Below are positions 44,528 to 52,081 of a DNA stretch of 61,453 bases, one piece after another; the first letter of the stretch is position 1; every line of letters starts with the position of its first letter. The position numbers were made by a program, and so were the translations under genes. Origin of the DNA: Bacteroidales bacterium UBA1794. GTDB taxonomy: Bacteria; Bacteroidota; Bacteroidia; Bacteroidales; Bacteroidaceae. The stretch lies in the NCBI GenBank assembly GCA_002315435.1, contig DCFW01000004.1, positions 1 to 61,453 on the forward strand, read 5' to 3'. The notes beneath the pieces are model-generated. The model worked only from the letters and a program-made list of their open reading frames with translations, was not told the origin of the DNA and did no database searches.

Positions 44528-46273
44528 ATGTCAAATAACGAAGAGTTACTTAAACAAGTCACAGCAAAAGCTGAGAAATGGCTTACTCCGGCTTATGATG
44601 CCGATACGCGAGCTGATGTAAGAAGAATGCTTGATGCAGAGGATAAAACAGAACTTATTGAATCATTCTATAAGGATTTGGAATTTGGTACAGGTGGATT
44701 GCGAGGCATTATGGGCGCAGGTTCAAATCGTATGAATATCTATACGGTGGGTGCTGCAACACAAGGTCTTTGCAATTATTTAAATAAACAATTTACTTCG
44801 CTCAAACAGATTTCAGTGGCAATCGGTTATGACTGTCGTAACAACAGCCGTAAGTTCTCTGAAATTTCAGCGAATATATTCAGTGGAAACAATATTAAAG
44901 TATATTTATTTGATGATCTTCGTCCTACCCCTGAATTGTCATTTGCTATTCGTCATTTAGGATGTCAGAGCGGTATCAACATTACTGCCAGTCACAATCC
45001 TAAAGAGTATAACGGATACAAGGCTTATTGGGATGATGGAGCTCAAGTGCTTGCTCCACACGATACAGGTATCATTAAAGAAGTTGAAAAGGTAGCTGAT
45101 CCATCACAAATTAAGTTTAAGGGTAATCCTGAACTTATTCAGATCATTGGAGCAGATATCGACAAAGAATATCTTGATGCTGTACACACAGTAAGCATTA
45201 ATCCTGATGCAATCAAACGTCAACATGATTTGAAGATCGTTTACACCCCAATACATGGAACCGGAGTTAGAATCATTCCTGCTTCATTGAAACTTTGGGG
45301 TTTTGATAATGTGACAACTGTTCCCGAGCAGATGGTAATAAGTGGTGATTTCCCCACTGTTGTATCTCCAAATCCCGAAGAACCAGCAGCATTGTCATTA
45401 GCAATTGAGAAGGCAAAAGAAATTGATGCAGACTTGGTTGAAGCAAGTGATCCCGATGCTGACCGTATTGGTCTTGCTATTAAGAATGACAAAGGTGAAT
45501 GGATTTTGGTTAACGGAAATCAGACTTGCTTACTTTTCCTTTATTACATCATTACCAATTATAAAGCCAACAAGTTGGTGAAGGGTAACGAATACATTGT
45601 TAAAACAATTGTTACAACCGAAGTAATTAGAAAGATTGCTGAGAAAAACAATTTGGAGATGATGGATGTATACACAGGATTCAAGTGGATTGCTCGTGAA
45701 ATACTTTTAGCTGAAGGTAAAAAGAAATATATCGGTGGAGGTGAAGAAAGCTATGGTTTCTTAGCTGAGGACTTCTGTCGTGACAAGGATTCAGTATCGG
45801 CTTGTAGCTTAATGGCTGAAATTGCCGCTTGGGCTAAAGATAATGGTAAGACATTGTTTGAGCTGATTCAAGAGATATACATCACTTATGGATTCTCAAA
45901 AGAGAAGGGTGTAAGTGTTGTGAAGAAAGGAAAGAGCGGTGCAGAAGAAATCAAGCAAATGATGACAAACTTCCGCAATAGTCCGCTAAAGGAAATAGGT
46001 GGCTCACCTGTTGTATTGTGGAAAGATTATCAAACTTTGAAACAAACAGATGCGCAGGGAAATGTAACTGATCTAGTAATGCCGGAAACAAGTAACGTAT
46101 TGCAGTATTTTACGGCAGACGAAACTAAAGTTTCAGTAAGACCATCAGGAACAGAACCTAAAATTAAATTTTACATAGAGGTCAAAGGTACGCTTGTTCC
46201 AGGCAAATGGGATGCAGCTAACGCAGCAGCCGATGTTAAGATTGAAGCAGTAAAGAAATCTTTGGGAATTTAA
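44528..46273 (+). CDS. Phosphoglucomutase / phosphomannomutase (alpha-D-phosphohexomutase family)
   Basis: A 581-residue cytoplasmic enzyme that moves phosphate between C1 and C6 of hexoses, linking glycolysis to glycan precursor synthesis. Domain motifs are all present: catalytic phosphoserine loop NITASHNPKEYNG (about 157), metal loop SDPDADRIG (about 310), sugar-binding GGEESYG (about 408) and phosphate-binding RPSGTEPK (about 538). The length is that of the long PGM/PMM subgroup. The start MSNNEELLK is preferred; an ATG three codons upstream is possible. A strong terminator follows. Confidence 0.93.
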   Translation: MSNNEELLKQVTAKAEKWLTPAYDADTRADVRRMLDAEDKTELIESFYKDLEFGTGGLRGIMGAGSNRMNIYTVGAATQGLCNYLNKQFTSLKQISVAIGYDCRNNSRKFSEISANIFSGNNIKVYLFDDLRPTPELSFAIRHLGCQSGINITASHNPKEYNGYKAYWDDGAQVLAPHDTGIIKEVEKVADPSQIKFKGNPELIQIIGADIDKEYLDAVHTVSINPDAIKRQHDLKIVYTPIHGTGVRIIPASLKLWGFDNVTTVPEQMVISGDFPTVVSPNPEEPAALSLAIEKAKEIDADLVEASDPDADRIGLAIKNDKGEWILVNGNQTCLLFLYYIITNYKANKLVKGNEYIVKTIVTTEVIRKIAEKNNLEMMDVYTGFKWIAREILLAEGKKKYIGGGEESYGFLAEDFCRDKDSVSACSLMAEIAAWAKDNGKTLFELIQEIYITYGFSKEKGVSVVKKGKSGAEEIKQMMTNFRNSPLKEIGGSPVVLWKDYQTLKQTDAQGNVTDLVMPETSNVLQYFTADETKVSVRPSGTEPKIKFYIEVKGTLVPGKWDAANAAADVKIEAVKKSLGI

Positions 46274-46296
46274 GTTCGTACGAGATAAATAGTATT

Positions 46297-46340
46297 TAAA
46301 AGGAGTGTTGATTAAATTATTAATCAACACTCCTTTTTTT
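46297..46340 (+). terminator. Terminator of the phosphohexomutase gene
   Basis: AAAAGGAGTGTTGATTAA pairs with its complement TTAATCAACACTCCTTTT across a 4-nt loop, followed by a T run. Confidence 0.9.
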
Positions 46341-46534
46341 CTAATTTGCCTCATCATGTTTATCTTCTAAAGTGAGTAATTGGATAGTCTGCCCACCGAT
46401 AAGATGTTATGAGTGAGAGGTGAACGGTGAATGGGATGAAATCAAAGACACAATTAAAATGCTTTGCTGGTCTCTGGTGAAGGCAAAAAGCAGTCAACGT
46501 GCCTTCACTATTTCACGATACTGACTCATCGTCC

Positions 46535-46671
46535 AACTCACTATAGAGTTTTCACAAACTCAACCTTATGAGTTGGTCAACTCTTCCTAGTGAGTTTGTC
46601 AACTCATAAGGTTGAGTTCGACAACTCTTCCTTATGAGTTAGACGAAACAACCTATTGAGTTCTTGAACTT
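46535..46671. repeat. Tandem array of 22-bp hairpin-forming repeats
   Basis: Six consecutive 22-bp units start at 46535, 46557, 46579, 46601, 46623 and 46645, with a partial seventh at 46667. Each full unit contains AACTC, seven variable bases, GAGTT and a short spacer such as TGTC or CGAC; units 1-5 are clear and unit 6 is degenerate at its left arm. Unit 4 (AACTCATAAGGTTGAGTT) is the reverse complement of unit 2 (AACTCAACCTTATGAGTT). There are no unique spacers of CRISPR type. It lies in the gene-free interval 46274-47105. Confidence 0.8.
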
Positions 46672-46910
46672 CTTGTAATCAATCTTTAAATTCAAAGACA
46701 ACAAGATGTAATATAATTTAGGAATGTCGATTTTGTAAACTTTTACAGGTTTCTTTTCCAACGATGCTGTAGAATATTCTGTTTGCGGTAAACTTCTTTA
46801 GTACAGAGGTGAATAAGACGTAAACTTAATTCGTATTATAGTAACTAACTTGTAAATAAAAGCAGGCTCAATCCCTTTTTCTGTAGCCCTTATTTCAGTA
46901 AAAAATATTG

Positions 46911-47035
46911 CTCGCCTGTCATCTTTCATCTACAGGTCGGCAATCTCCTCACTCCCCGCGAGCAAGTTTCCAATTGCAGGCCTGCAATTGATTGGCTACT
47001 CGCCTGCAGTTTATTGATTACTCGCCTGTAATTTT
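46911..47035. repeat. Palindrome-rich tract with CTCGCCTGnnATT repeats
   Basis: The tract contains a perfect 20-bp palindrome CAATTGCAGGCCTGCAATTG (46971-46990). It is followed by two related direct repeats, GGCTACTCGCCTGCAGTTTA and GATTACTCGCCTGTAATTTT, preceded by a further GCTCGCCTGTCATCTTTCAT. It contains no gene. The rest of the 832-bp gap 46274-47105 holds the terminator at its left end, the 22-bp array, and otherwise AT-rich sequence in which I see no gene. Confidence 0.65.
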
Positions 47036-47105
47036 GGGTATGTTGGTACTCTCATTTATACAATATTCTTTGTTTGTAAACGGAGCATTATTAAATGTAC
47101 AATGC

Positions 47106-48599
47106 TTAAATGATTCCTACTTTTCGTATGGTCAACATTATTCCCTTGTTTTTACCATATACACTTCCACAATCAGTAGCACCAGAAGTAGTAAAACTCC
47201 ATCCTCTCATTTTGTGAGGGCTGAATGTTAATTCAAATAATGTAGATGTATTAGCTTTCACTGTTAGCTTGCTATTCGCATCATAATAAGGATAATTATA
47301 TGTTCCCCAATTACGTGTGTATGATAACAGCATTATGTATGATAGTTCGCTAGTTGGGTTACCGGATATACCCAAGTGTCTTGCTGTCATTCTATTACTC
47401 CGAAAGCTTAAGGAATGATCTTTGTTGTATATCGGTGACTTAAATAGAGGATTTCCTATCGACATACCCCAGTGTGACCAGCTGATATAAAATCCGTTAT
47501 TATAATAGTTATCATTACCGGCCATGTGTACGTAGGTGTTTCCATCTTTATCTTTTCTGTAGAATTGTCCTGATTGGTCCATGCTTCCAAAATATTCAGC
47601 CACCATGCTGCTTACAAATCTGTTTTTGGGGAATGTTAATTCTAGTCCAATTAAGCCATCTCTCCATTTGTATTTCATTGAAAGCATAGACTGGTCTTCA
47701 AAATAATGTTCATAATAAGGTCTTATTTCCCAATTATTTACTTTATAGCTTAATGAGAAATGATAGCTACCCAACATGTTTCCTTCGATGTTTTCCTGGT
47801 CACTTTCTGGGGCAGTAGTTCCTCCATGCATTGGTATCAAAGCCTTTATATAATCTTTAAATCCTTCAGGCATGCTGAATTTACTACCATCATGATAGTG
47901 TCTCACTCCTCCAAATTGAGCTTCCATTCCCAGTCCGAATTCAAATCGCAAGGGTAATAAATCAGGTCTTTCAACCTTAAAGAAGATTTCCTTTGAATGA
48001 TACAATACGCTGGACGTTCGATCTCCTGAGGCACCAGCAAAGCTTTTTTGCCAGTTGCCATCCGTGAACCATCCATAGGCTACATGTCCTTTTACAGATA
48101 ACCAATTGTTTGTATAGGGTACAGCGATGTATTCCGGCAATTCCACACGTATTTGTGGTATTGGACGAGCATTACCCGAAAAAGCTAATCCTCCGCTTGA
48201 TAGTTTCTGATTTACCAATTCACCATTGCGCTCTTTACTACCTATACTCAATTGCATATTGCGATATTTTAAGTCCAGATAAGCTTGCTGAACAAATACA
48301 TCGGATGTGAAGTGATTGGCTCCGGCAAGCTCTAACCCATAGCTATAGGCAAATTTCTTGGAGCTCATAGGTTTGAAAATACCCGCTGCAACATATGCAT
48401 TATCCTTATTAATAGAGGACAATCCTTGCTTGTTTGCGTTTAGCCATAAAGGAGAATGATCTCCATTGCCAACATTGGCGGCACTTTCTATTTTATATTC
48501 CAGCCCTGTGAAAATGGAACTTTCTTTGATTCCTGATTGATTGTTTTGTGCCTGAAGTGACACGGTTCCAGCTAATAAGCCAACTAAAATTAATTTCAT
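47106..48599 (-). CDS. Wzi-like capsule assembly outer-membrane protein
   Basis: A 497-residue outer-membrane protein of the capsule assembly Wzi family. In E. coli, Wzi is an 18-stranded barrel lectin that anchors K-antigen capsule. The signal peptide MKLILVGLLAGTVSLQA is followed by a barrel with many aromatic strands (FYISWSHWGMSIGNPL, LGLELTFP-like segments) and family-typical GDHSPLWLNANKQGL. The start at 48599 is preferred, but a 14-residue longer form starting at 48641 with a basic RKRQER stretch cannot be excluded because the promoter lies further upstream. No capsule operon is adjacent. Confidence 0.85.
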   Translation of the reverse strand: MKLILVGLLAGTVSLQAQNNQSGIKESSIFTGLEYKIESAANVGNGDHSPLWLNANKQGLSSINKDNAYVAAGIFKPMSSKKFAYSYGLELAGANHFTSDVFVQQAYLDLKYRNMQLSIGSKERNGELVNQKLSSGGLAFSGNARPIPQIRVELPEYIAVPYTNNWLSVKGHVAYGWFTDGNWQKSFAGASGDRTSSVLYHSKEIFFKVERPDLLPLRFEFGLGMEAQFGGVRHYHDGSKFSMPEGFKDYIKALIPMHGGTTAPESDQENIEGNMLGSYHFSLSYKVNNWEIRPYYEHYFEDQSMLSMKYKWRDGLIGLELTFPKNRFVSSMVAEYFGSMDQSGQFYRKDKDGNTYVHMAGNDNYYNNGFYISWSHWGMSIGNPLFKSPIYNKDHSLSFRSNRMTARHLGISGNPTSELSYIMLLSYTRNWGTYNYPYYDANSKLTVKANTSTLFELTFSPHKMRGWSFTTSGATDCGSVYGKNKGIMLTIRKVGII

Positions 48600-48666
48600 C
48601 CTTTCTTGCCTTTTTCTTTTTACATGGTGGCTGGTTGCCATTTATGTATTAATTGATTCTATTATG

Positions 48667-48674
48667 CAAAGATA
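48667..48674 (-). promoter_or_regulatory. -7 promoter box for the Wzi-like gene
   Basis: The minus strand reads TATCTTTG, 67 bp before the preferred start and 25 bp before the longer alternative. Confidence 0.5.
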
Positions 48675-48752
48675 AATAAAAAGATTAAGTCTCAAAGAGT
48701 TTATCCTCTTGTCGTTTTATACTTATAAAAAACTAATTTGAATTTTCTTCTT

Positions 48753-49172
48753 TTATTCAAAGCTAAGGTTTTCGTTATCAAACAATCCGTACAGTTGTCC
48801 ATTGCTTATCGATACGTTGTCGAAATAGATATTGGAGCCGTCATCCAGATAGATAGTCATATCAGAGTTCTCATCAATTTTCCAGCTCAAATTATAAGTG
48901 TTTTGTAATGAAGATTTCAGCTGCCCGTATTGATCATAGTATCCTGTCACTTCTGTGAAGTATCCTGTGCCTTGTGGCGTAAAATATAGAATTCTTGTTA
49001 CAGTGCAATTATCATAGTCAGTGACGGATCTCCAATTATGAGACTCTAAACCGGATGAAAGTACGCTGACATCAATTCCTTCATCATTAATCTGTATGTC
49101 ACAAGAAGTTAGTCCTATGGTCAATGTCATTGCCACTAGCATGACTGATAGTAAGCGAGTAGAAGTTTTCAT
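48753..49172 (-). CDS. Putative lipoprotein of unknown function
   Basis: A 139-residue lipoprotein with signal MKTSTRLLSVMLVAMTLTIG and lipobox LTSC. The mature part reads as a small beta-rich domain (ILYFTPQGTGYFTEVTGYYD, MTIYLDDGSNIYFDNVSI), like lipocalin-type or DUF4923-type Bacteroidetes lipoproteins, but I cannot name the family with confidence. It has its own -7 box. The Wzi-like gene lies downstream on the same strand, with a separate promoter. Confidence 0.75.
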   Translation of the reverse strand: MKTSTRLLSVMLVAMTLTIGLTSCDIQINDEGIDVSVLSSGLESHNWRSVTDYDNCTVTRILYFTPQGTGYFTEVTGYYDQYGQLKSSLQNTYNLSWKIDENSDMTIYLDDGSNIYFDNVSISNGQLYGLFDNENLSFE

Positions 49173-49196
49173 AAGCTTTCGTTTTTTTATTTGATG

Positions 49197-49204
49197 CAAA
49201 TATA
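49197..49204 (-). promoter_or_regulatory. -7 promoter box for the lipoprotein gene
   Basis: The minus strand reads TATATTTG, 24 bp before the start codon. Confidence 0.55.
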
Positions 49205-49349
49205 AATTAGGAAAATTTCTTATAAAAGAGAATATCCCTCTTTTCAGTAGGGAATAACCTCTTTTTATTAGTATATTTTCACCTAATAGTTCTTATGGAT
49301 GATTCACATGAAAATATAATTATTTGGTAGTGTTAACAAAACTTTTATG

Positions 49350-49357
49350 TATATTTG
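49350..49357 (+). promoter_or_regulatory. -7 promoter box for the GHL10-regulator unit
   Basis: TATATTTG with TTTG 23 nt upstream (49323-49326). Transcription should start near 49363, excluding the in-frame ATG at 49347 as the start. Confidence 0.6.
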
Positions 49358-49379
49358 CATTATCATGAAGATGAAAAAA

Positions 49380-50903
49380 ATGAAGAAATCAATCCTATTT
49401 ACACTATTGTTGTTTTTGAGCATCGCTGTTTGGTCGCAAAACAAAACAGAAATCAGGGCGGCTTGGCTTACTGGGATCTATGGTCTTGATTGGCCTCACA
49501 CCCATGCCGTATCCGAGAGCTCTCAACGCCGACAACAACAAGAATTGTGTGATATCCTTGATAATTTGCAACGCATGAATTTTAATGTCATTATATTTCA
49601 GACACGCATAAGAGGTGATGTGGCATATCCATCAAATATAGAACCATTTAATGAAGTATATACAGGACGCGAAGGTGGAAATCCCGGATACGATCCATTG
49701 GCTTTTGCCATACAAGAATGTCACAAAAGAGGCATGGAGTGTCATGCTTGGATGGTGGCTATGCCTTTGGGTAAACGCATGCATGTAGCATCATTGAAAC
49801 AAGCGTCAATCGTCAAGAAAGAACCTTCTATAACTTGTTCATGGGGCGGTGAGTATTATTTAAATCCTGCTGTTCCGGGCACATCAAGGTATCTTGCATC
49901 ATTGGTGCGTGAGGTGGTTACGAAATATGATGTTGATGGCGTACAGTTTGACTATTTGCGTTATCCGGATCATGTTTCTAATAAATTTGATGCATTACAG
50001 TATGCAAGGTATGGAAAAGGAGAGGACAGAGAGGAATGGCGTAGAAACAATATCACGACCATTGTCCGAACTCTTTATAAAGAGATAAAGTCAATCAAAC
50101 CTTGGGTAAAGGTAAGCACATGCCCGATAGGGAAATATCGTGATTTACAAGGCTATTCATCTTATGGATTCAATGCCTATCATGTGGTGTATCAGGATCC
50201 GCAGAAGTGGATGAAAGAAGGAATACAGGATATTATATTCCCCATGATGTATTTCAGGGACAACAATTTTTATCCTTTTGCACGGGATTGGCAAGATCAC
50301 TCATATGGTCGTTCTGTAGCACCCGGATTGGGAATTTATTTTATGGATGCCAATGAAAATAAGGGAGCTAAGCTGTGGCGTCTCTCAGATATTAATGATG
50401 AGATCAAATTTATACGAGAGAATAAAATGGCGGGTGCCTGTTATTTCCGTACATCTTATCTAATGAAAAATGTGCAGCAAATTGCGGATATATTAGAGTT
50501 AAGTTATTATTCTACACCAGCTTTGACACCTTCTATGCATTGGATGGATTCTATACCGCCTTCTACTCCAATCGGTTTGCAAATCAACAGGATAGGGATG
50601 AGCACTCAGCTTGCTTGGTCGCCATCTACAGATAATGATGAGAACAATCAACCACAATATATTGTATATGGGGCCAACTCATGGCCGGTAGATACTAATG
50701 ATCCCGGGAACATACTTGCAATAAAAGTTGCGGGGCATCAATATATTTATAATAATGATTTGAATCTTCCGAGCCTTCGCTATTTTGCAGTTACGGCTGT
50801 AGATCGCTACGGTAATGAAAGTGCTCCGGCACAGATGTTAAAACCAGTTGTTATAACTAATCATTTTGATCTATTAACTTCTAAACTCTCGTATCATGAA
50901 TGA
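49380..50903 (+). CDS. Secreted GHL10-type glycosyl hydrolase (family 10-like, DUF187)
   Basis: A 507-residue exported protein with signal MKKSILFTLLLFLSIAVWS (in-frame ATGs at 49365 and 49374 are alternatives). The TIM-barrel GHL10 domain shows EIRAAWLTGIYGLDWP, NVIIFQTRIRGDVAYPSNIEP, YDPLAFAIQECHKRGMECHAW and DVDGVQFDYLRYPD. A C-terminal fibronectin III-like domain (about 400-490) follows. GHL10 enzymes act on polysaccharides or peptidoglycan-like glycans; the substrate is unknown. It overlaps the downstream regulator by 8 bp and is paralogous to the gene at 52082. Confidence 0.88.
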   Translation: MKKSILFTLLLFLSIAVWSQNKTEIRAAWLTGIYGLDWPHTHAVSESSQRRQQQELCDILDNLQRMNFNVIIFQTRIRGDVAYPSNIEPFNEVYTGREGGNPGYDPLAFAIQECHKRGMECHAWMVAMPLGKRMHVASLKQASIVKKEPSITCSWGGEYYLNPAVPGTSRYLASLVREVVTKYDVDGVQFDYLRYPDHVSNKFDALQYARYGKGEDREEWRRNNITTIVRTLYKEIKSIKPWVKVSTCPIGKYRDLQGYSSYGFNAYHVVYQDPQKWMKEGIQDIIFPMMYFRDNNFYPFARDWQDHSYGRSVAPGLGIYFMDANENKGAKLWRLSDINDEIKFIRENKMAGACYFRTSYLMKNVQQIADILELSYYSTPALTPSMHWMDSIPPSTPIGLQINRIGMSTQLAWSPSTDNDENNQPQYIVYGANSWPVDTNDPGNILAIKVAGHQYIYNNDLNLPSLRYFAVTAVDRYGNESAPAQMLKPVVITNHFDLLTSKLSYHE

Positions 50904-52077
50904 AAACGGCTTGACTTTAATCTTGTGTTTGGTATTGGCGTTAATCATGCTGATGCATACTGGTTATTACTTGTCAAAAAAAAGGAGACAGCGTATTAAA
51001 ATGTATCGTGATATTGCTGCTTTTAATGATGCATTCAAGCAAATGATGGCACCACTCACACTAATAAAGGCTCCTTTATCGGATATTGTCGGTAAAACGA
51101 AGTTAACCGAAAGTGATACTACGAAGATTGATATGGCATTGAAGCAAACGGATATTCTCATTTCGATGGTAGATAGATTGATTCATTATAATGATACTAA
51201 ATTTTTTGATGGTGTGAATGAGTCTCAATTTTTGTCTGTTGATGGAGGATCCGTAGAACTCTTGGATAATGCTTCTTTAGAAGGGACAGGTGTAGAAGAT
51301 GCACGACATATATTGATTGTTGAAAACAATCCGGATATGCGTTCATTTATGTTGAACAAATTAATACAAAACTATTTCGTATATACTGCGGTTGATGGTG
51401 ACAAAGGTTGGGAGATTCTAAAGCAAGTGAATATTGACTTGGTTATATCCGAACTGGATTTGCCCGGTACCGGTGGAGATGAACTTTGTGCGTTGGTCAA
51501 GAACAATCTATCAACGTCTCACATACCAGTCGTTCTAATTTCTGTACAGGATAATAAGCCTGATATGCTTAAAGGATACGCCATAGGGGCTGACAACTAT
51601 CTTTTGAAGCCTTTTGATGAAGTGATGTTGCAAGCAATGGTATCAACCATCTTTTCGAATAGAGATATGCTGCGTGAACGGTTCTCCAGTTTTGAATTGA
51701 ATGGTAAGGAAGCTAGCGCAATAGAAGGCTTTTCACCTATTGACCGTAAATTCATTTATGAAGTGAATGGTTTCATTGAATCAAACATGAGTAATGCAGA
51801 GTTTAGTGTAGATATTATTTGTGCACATGTGGGCATGAGCCGTTCCAGTTTTTATAATAAGATCAAGGCACTTACTAGTCAGCCGCCAGCCAATTATGTG
51901 CGTGATTTGCGATTAATTAAAGCAGCTCAATTATTGAAGAGTAGAGAATATAACATCACTGAAGTTGCCGATATGACAGGCTTCAGTGATGCCAAATATT
52001 TTAGAGAAGTCTTTAAAAAGCGATATAATATGACTCCGACTGCTTTCATCGAATCCGGCTCATTGGAGCAAGAGTAA
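50896..52077 (+). CDS. Membrane-anchored degenerate HTCS: pseudo-receiver plus AraC-type DNA-binding domain
   Basis: A 393-residue regulator. One transmembrane helix (residues 6-26) is followed by a remnant of a histidine-kinase dimerisation helix, MAPLTLIKAP, with Lys48 where the phospho-accepting His normally lies. There is no kinase ATPase domain. A receiver domain (about 137-255) follows, but the phospho-acceptor Asp is Glu186 (VISELDLPG) and one acidic-pocket Asp is Asn144 (VENNPD); Lys238 is kept. A complete AraC-type HTH (about 285-387) ends the chain. HTCS regulators of Bacteroides normally run to about 1300 residues or more and have periplasmic sensors. The start overlaps the upstream GHL10 gene by 8 bp. 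It probably works without phosphotransfer. Confidence 0.85.
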   Translation: MNENGLTLILCLVLALIMLMHTGYYLSKKRRQRIKMYRDIAAFNDAFKQMMAPLTLIKAPLSDIVGKTKLTESDTTKIDMALKQTDILISMVDRLIHYNDTKFFDGVNESQFLSVDGGSVELLDNASLEGTGVEDARHILIVENNPDMRSFMLNKLIQNYFVYTAVDGDKGWEILKQVNIDLVISELDLPGTGGDELCALVKNNLSTSHIPVVLISVQDNKPDMLKGYAIGADNYLLKPFDEVMLQAMVSTIFSNRDMLRERFSSFELNGKEASAIEGFSPIDRKFIYEVNGFIESNMSNAEFSVDIICAHVGMSRSSFYNKIKALTSQPPANYVRDLRLIKAAQLLKSREYNITEVADMTGFSDAKYFREVFKKRYNMTPTAFIESGSLEQE

Positions 52078-52081
52078 CTTC

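Noticed and set aside
46535..46671. Possible CRISPR array
   Set aside because: The units are contiguous 22-bp repeats with variable 7-bp centres, not 24-40-bp repeats separated by 30-bp unique spacers, and no cas genes are present.
50896..52077. The regulator as a 5'-truncated pseudogene of a full-length HTCS
   Set aside because: The gene starts with its own ATG and a good transmembrane helix, overlaps the upstream gene precisely, is uninterrupted, and has several substitutions at catalytic positions. This fits specialisation better than recent decay, but homologue comparison is needed to be certain.
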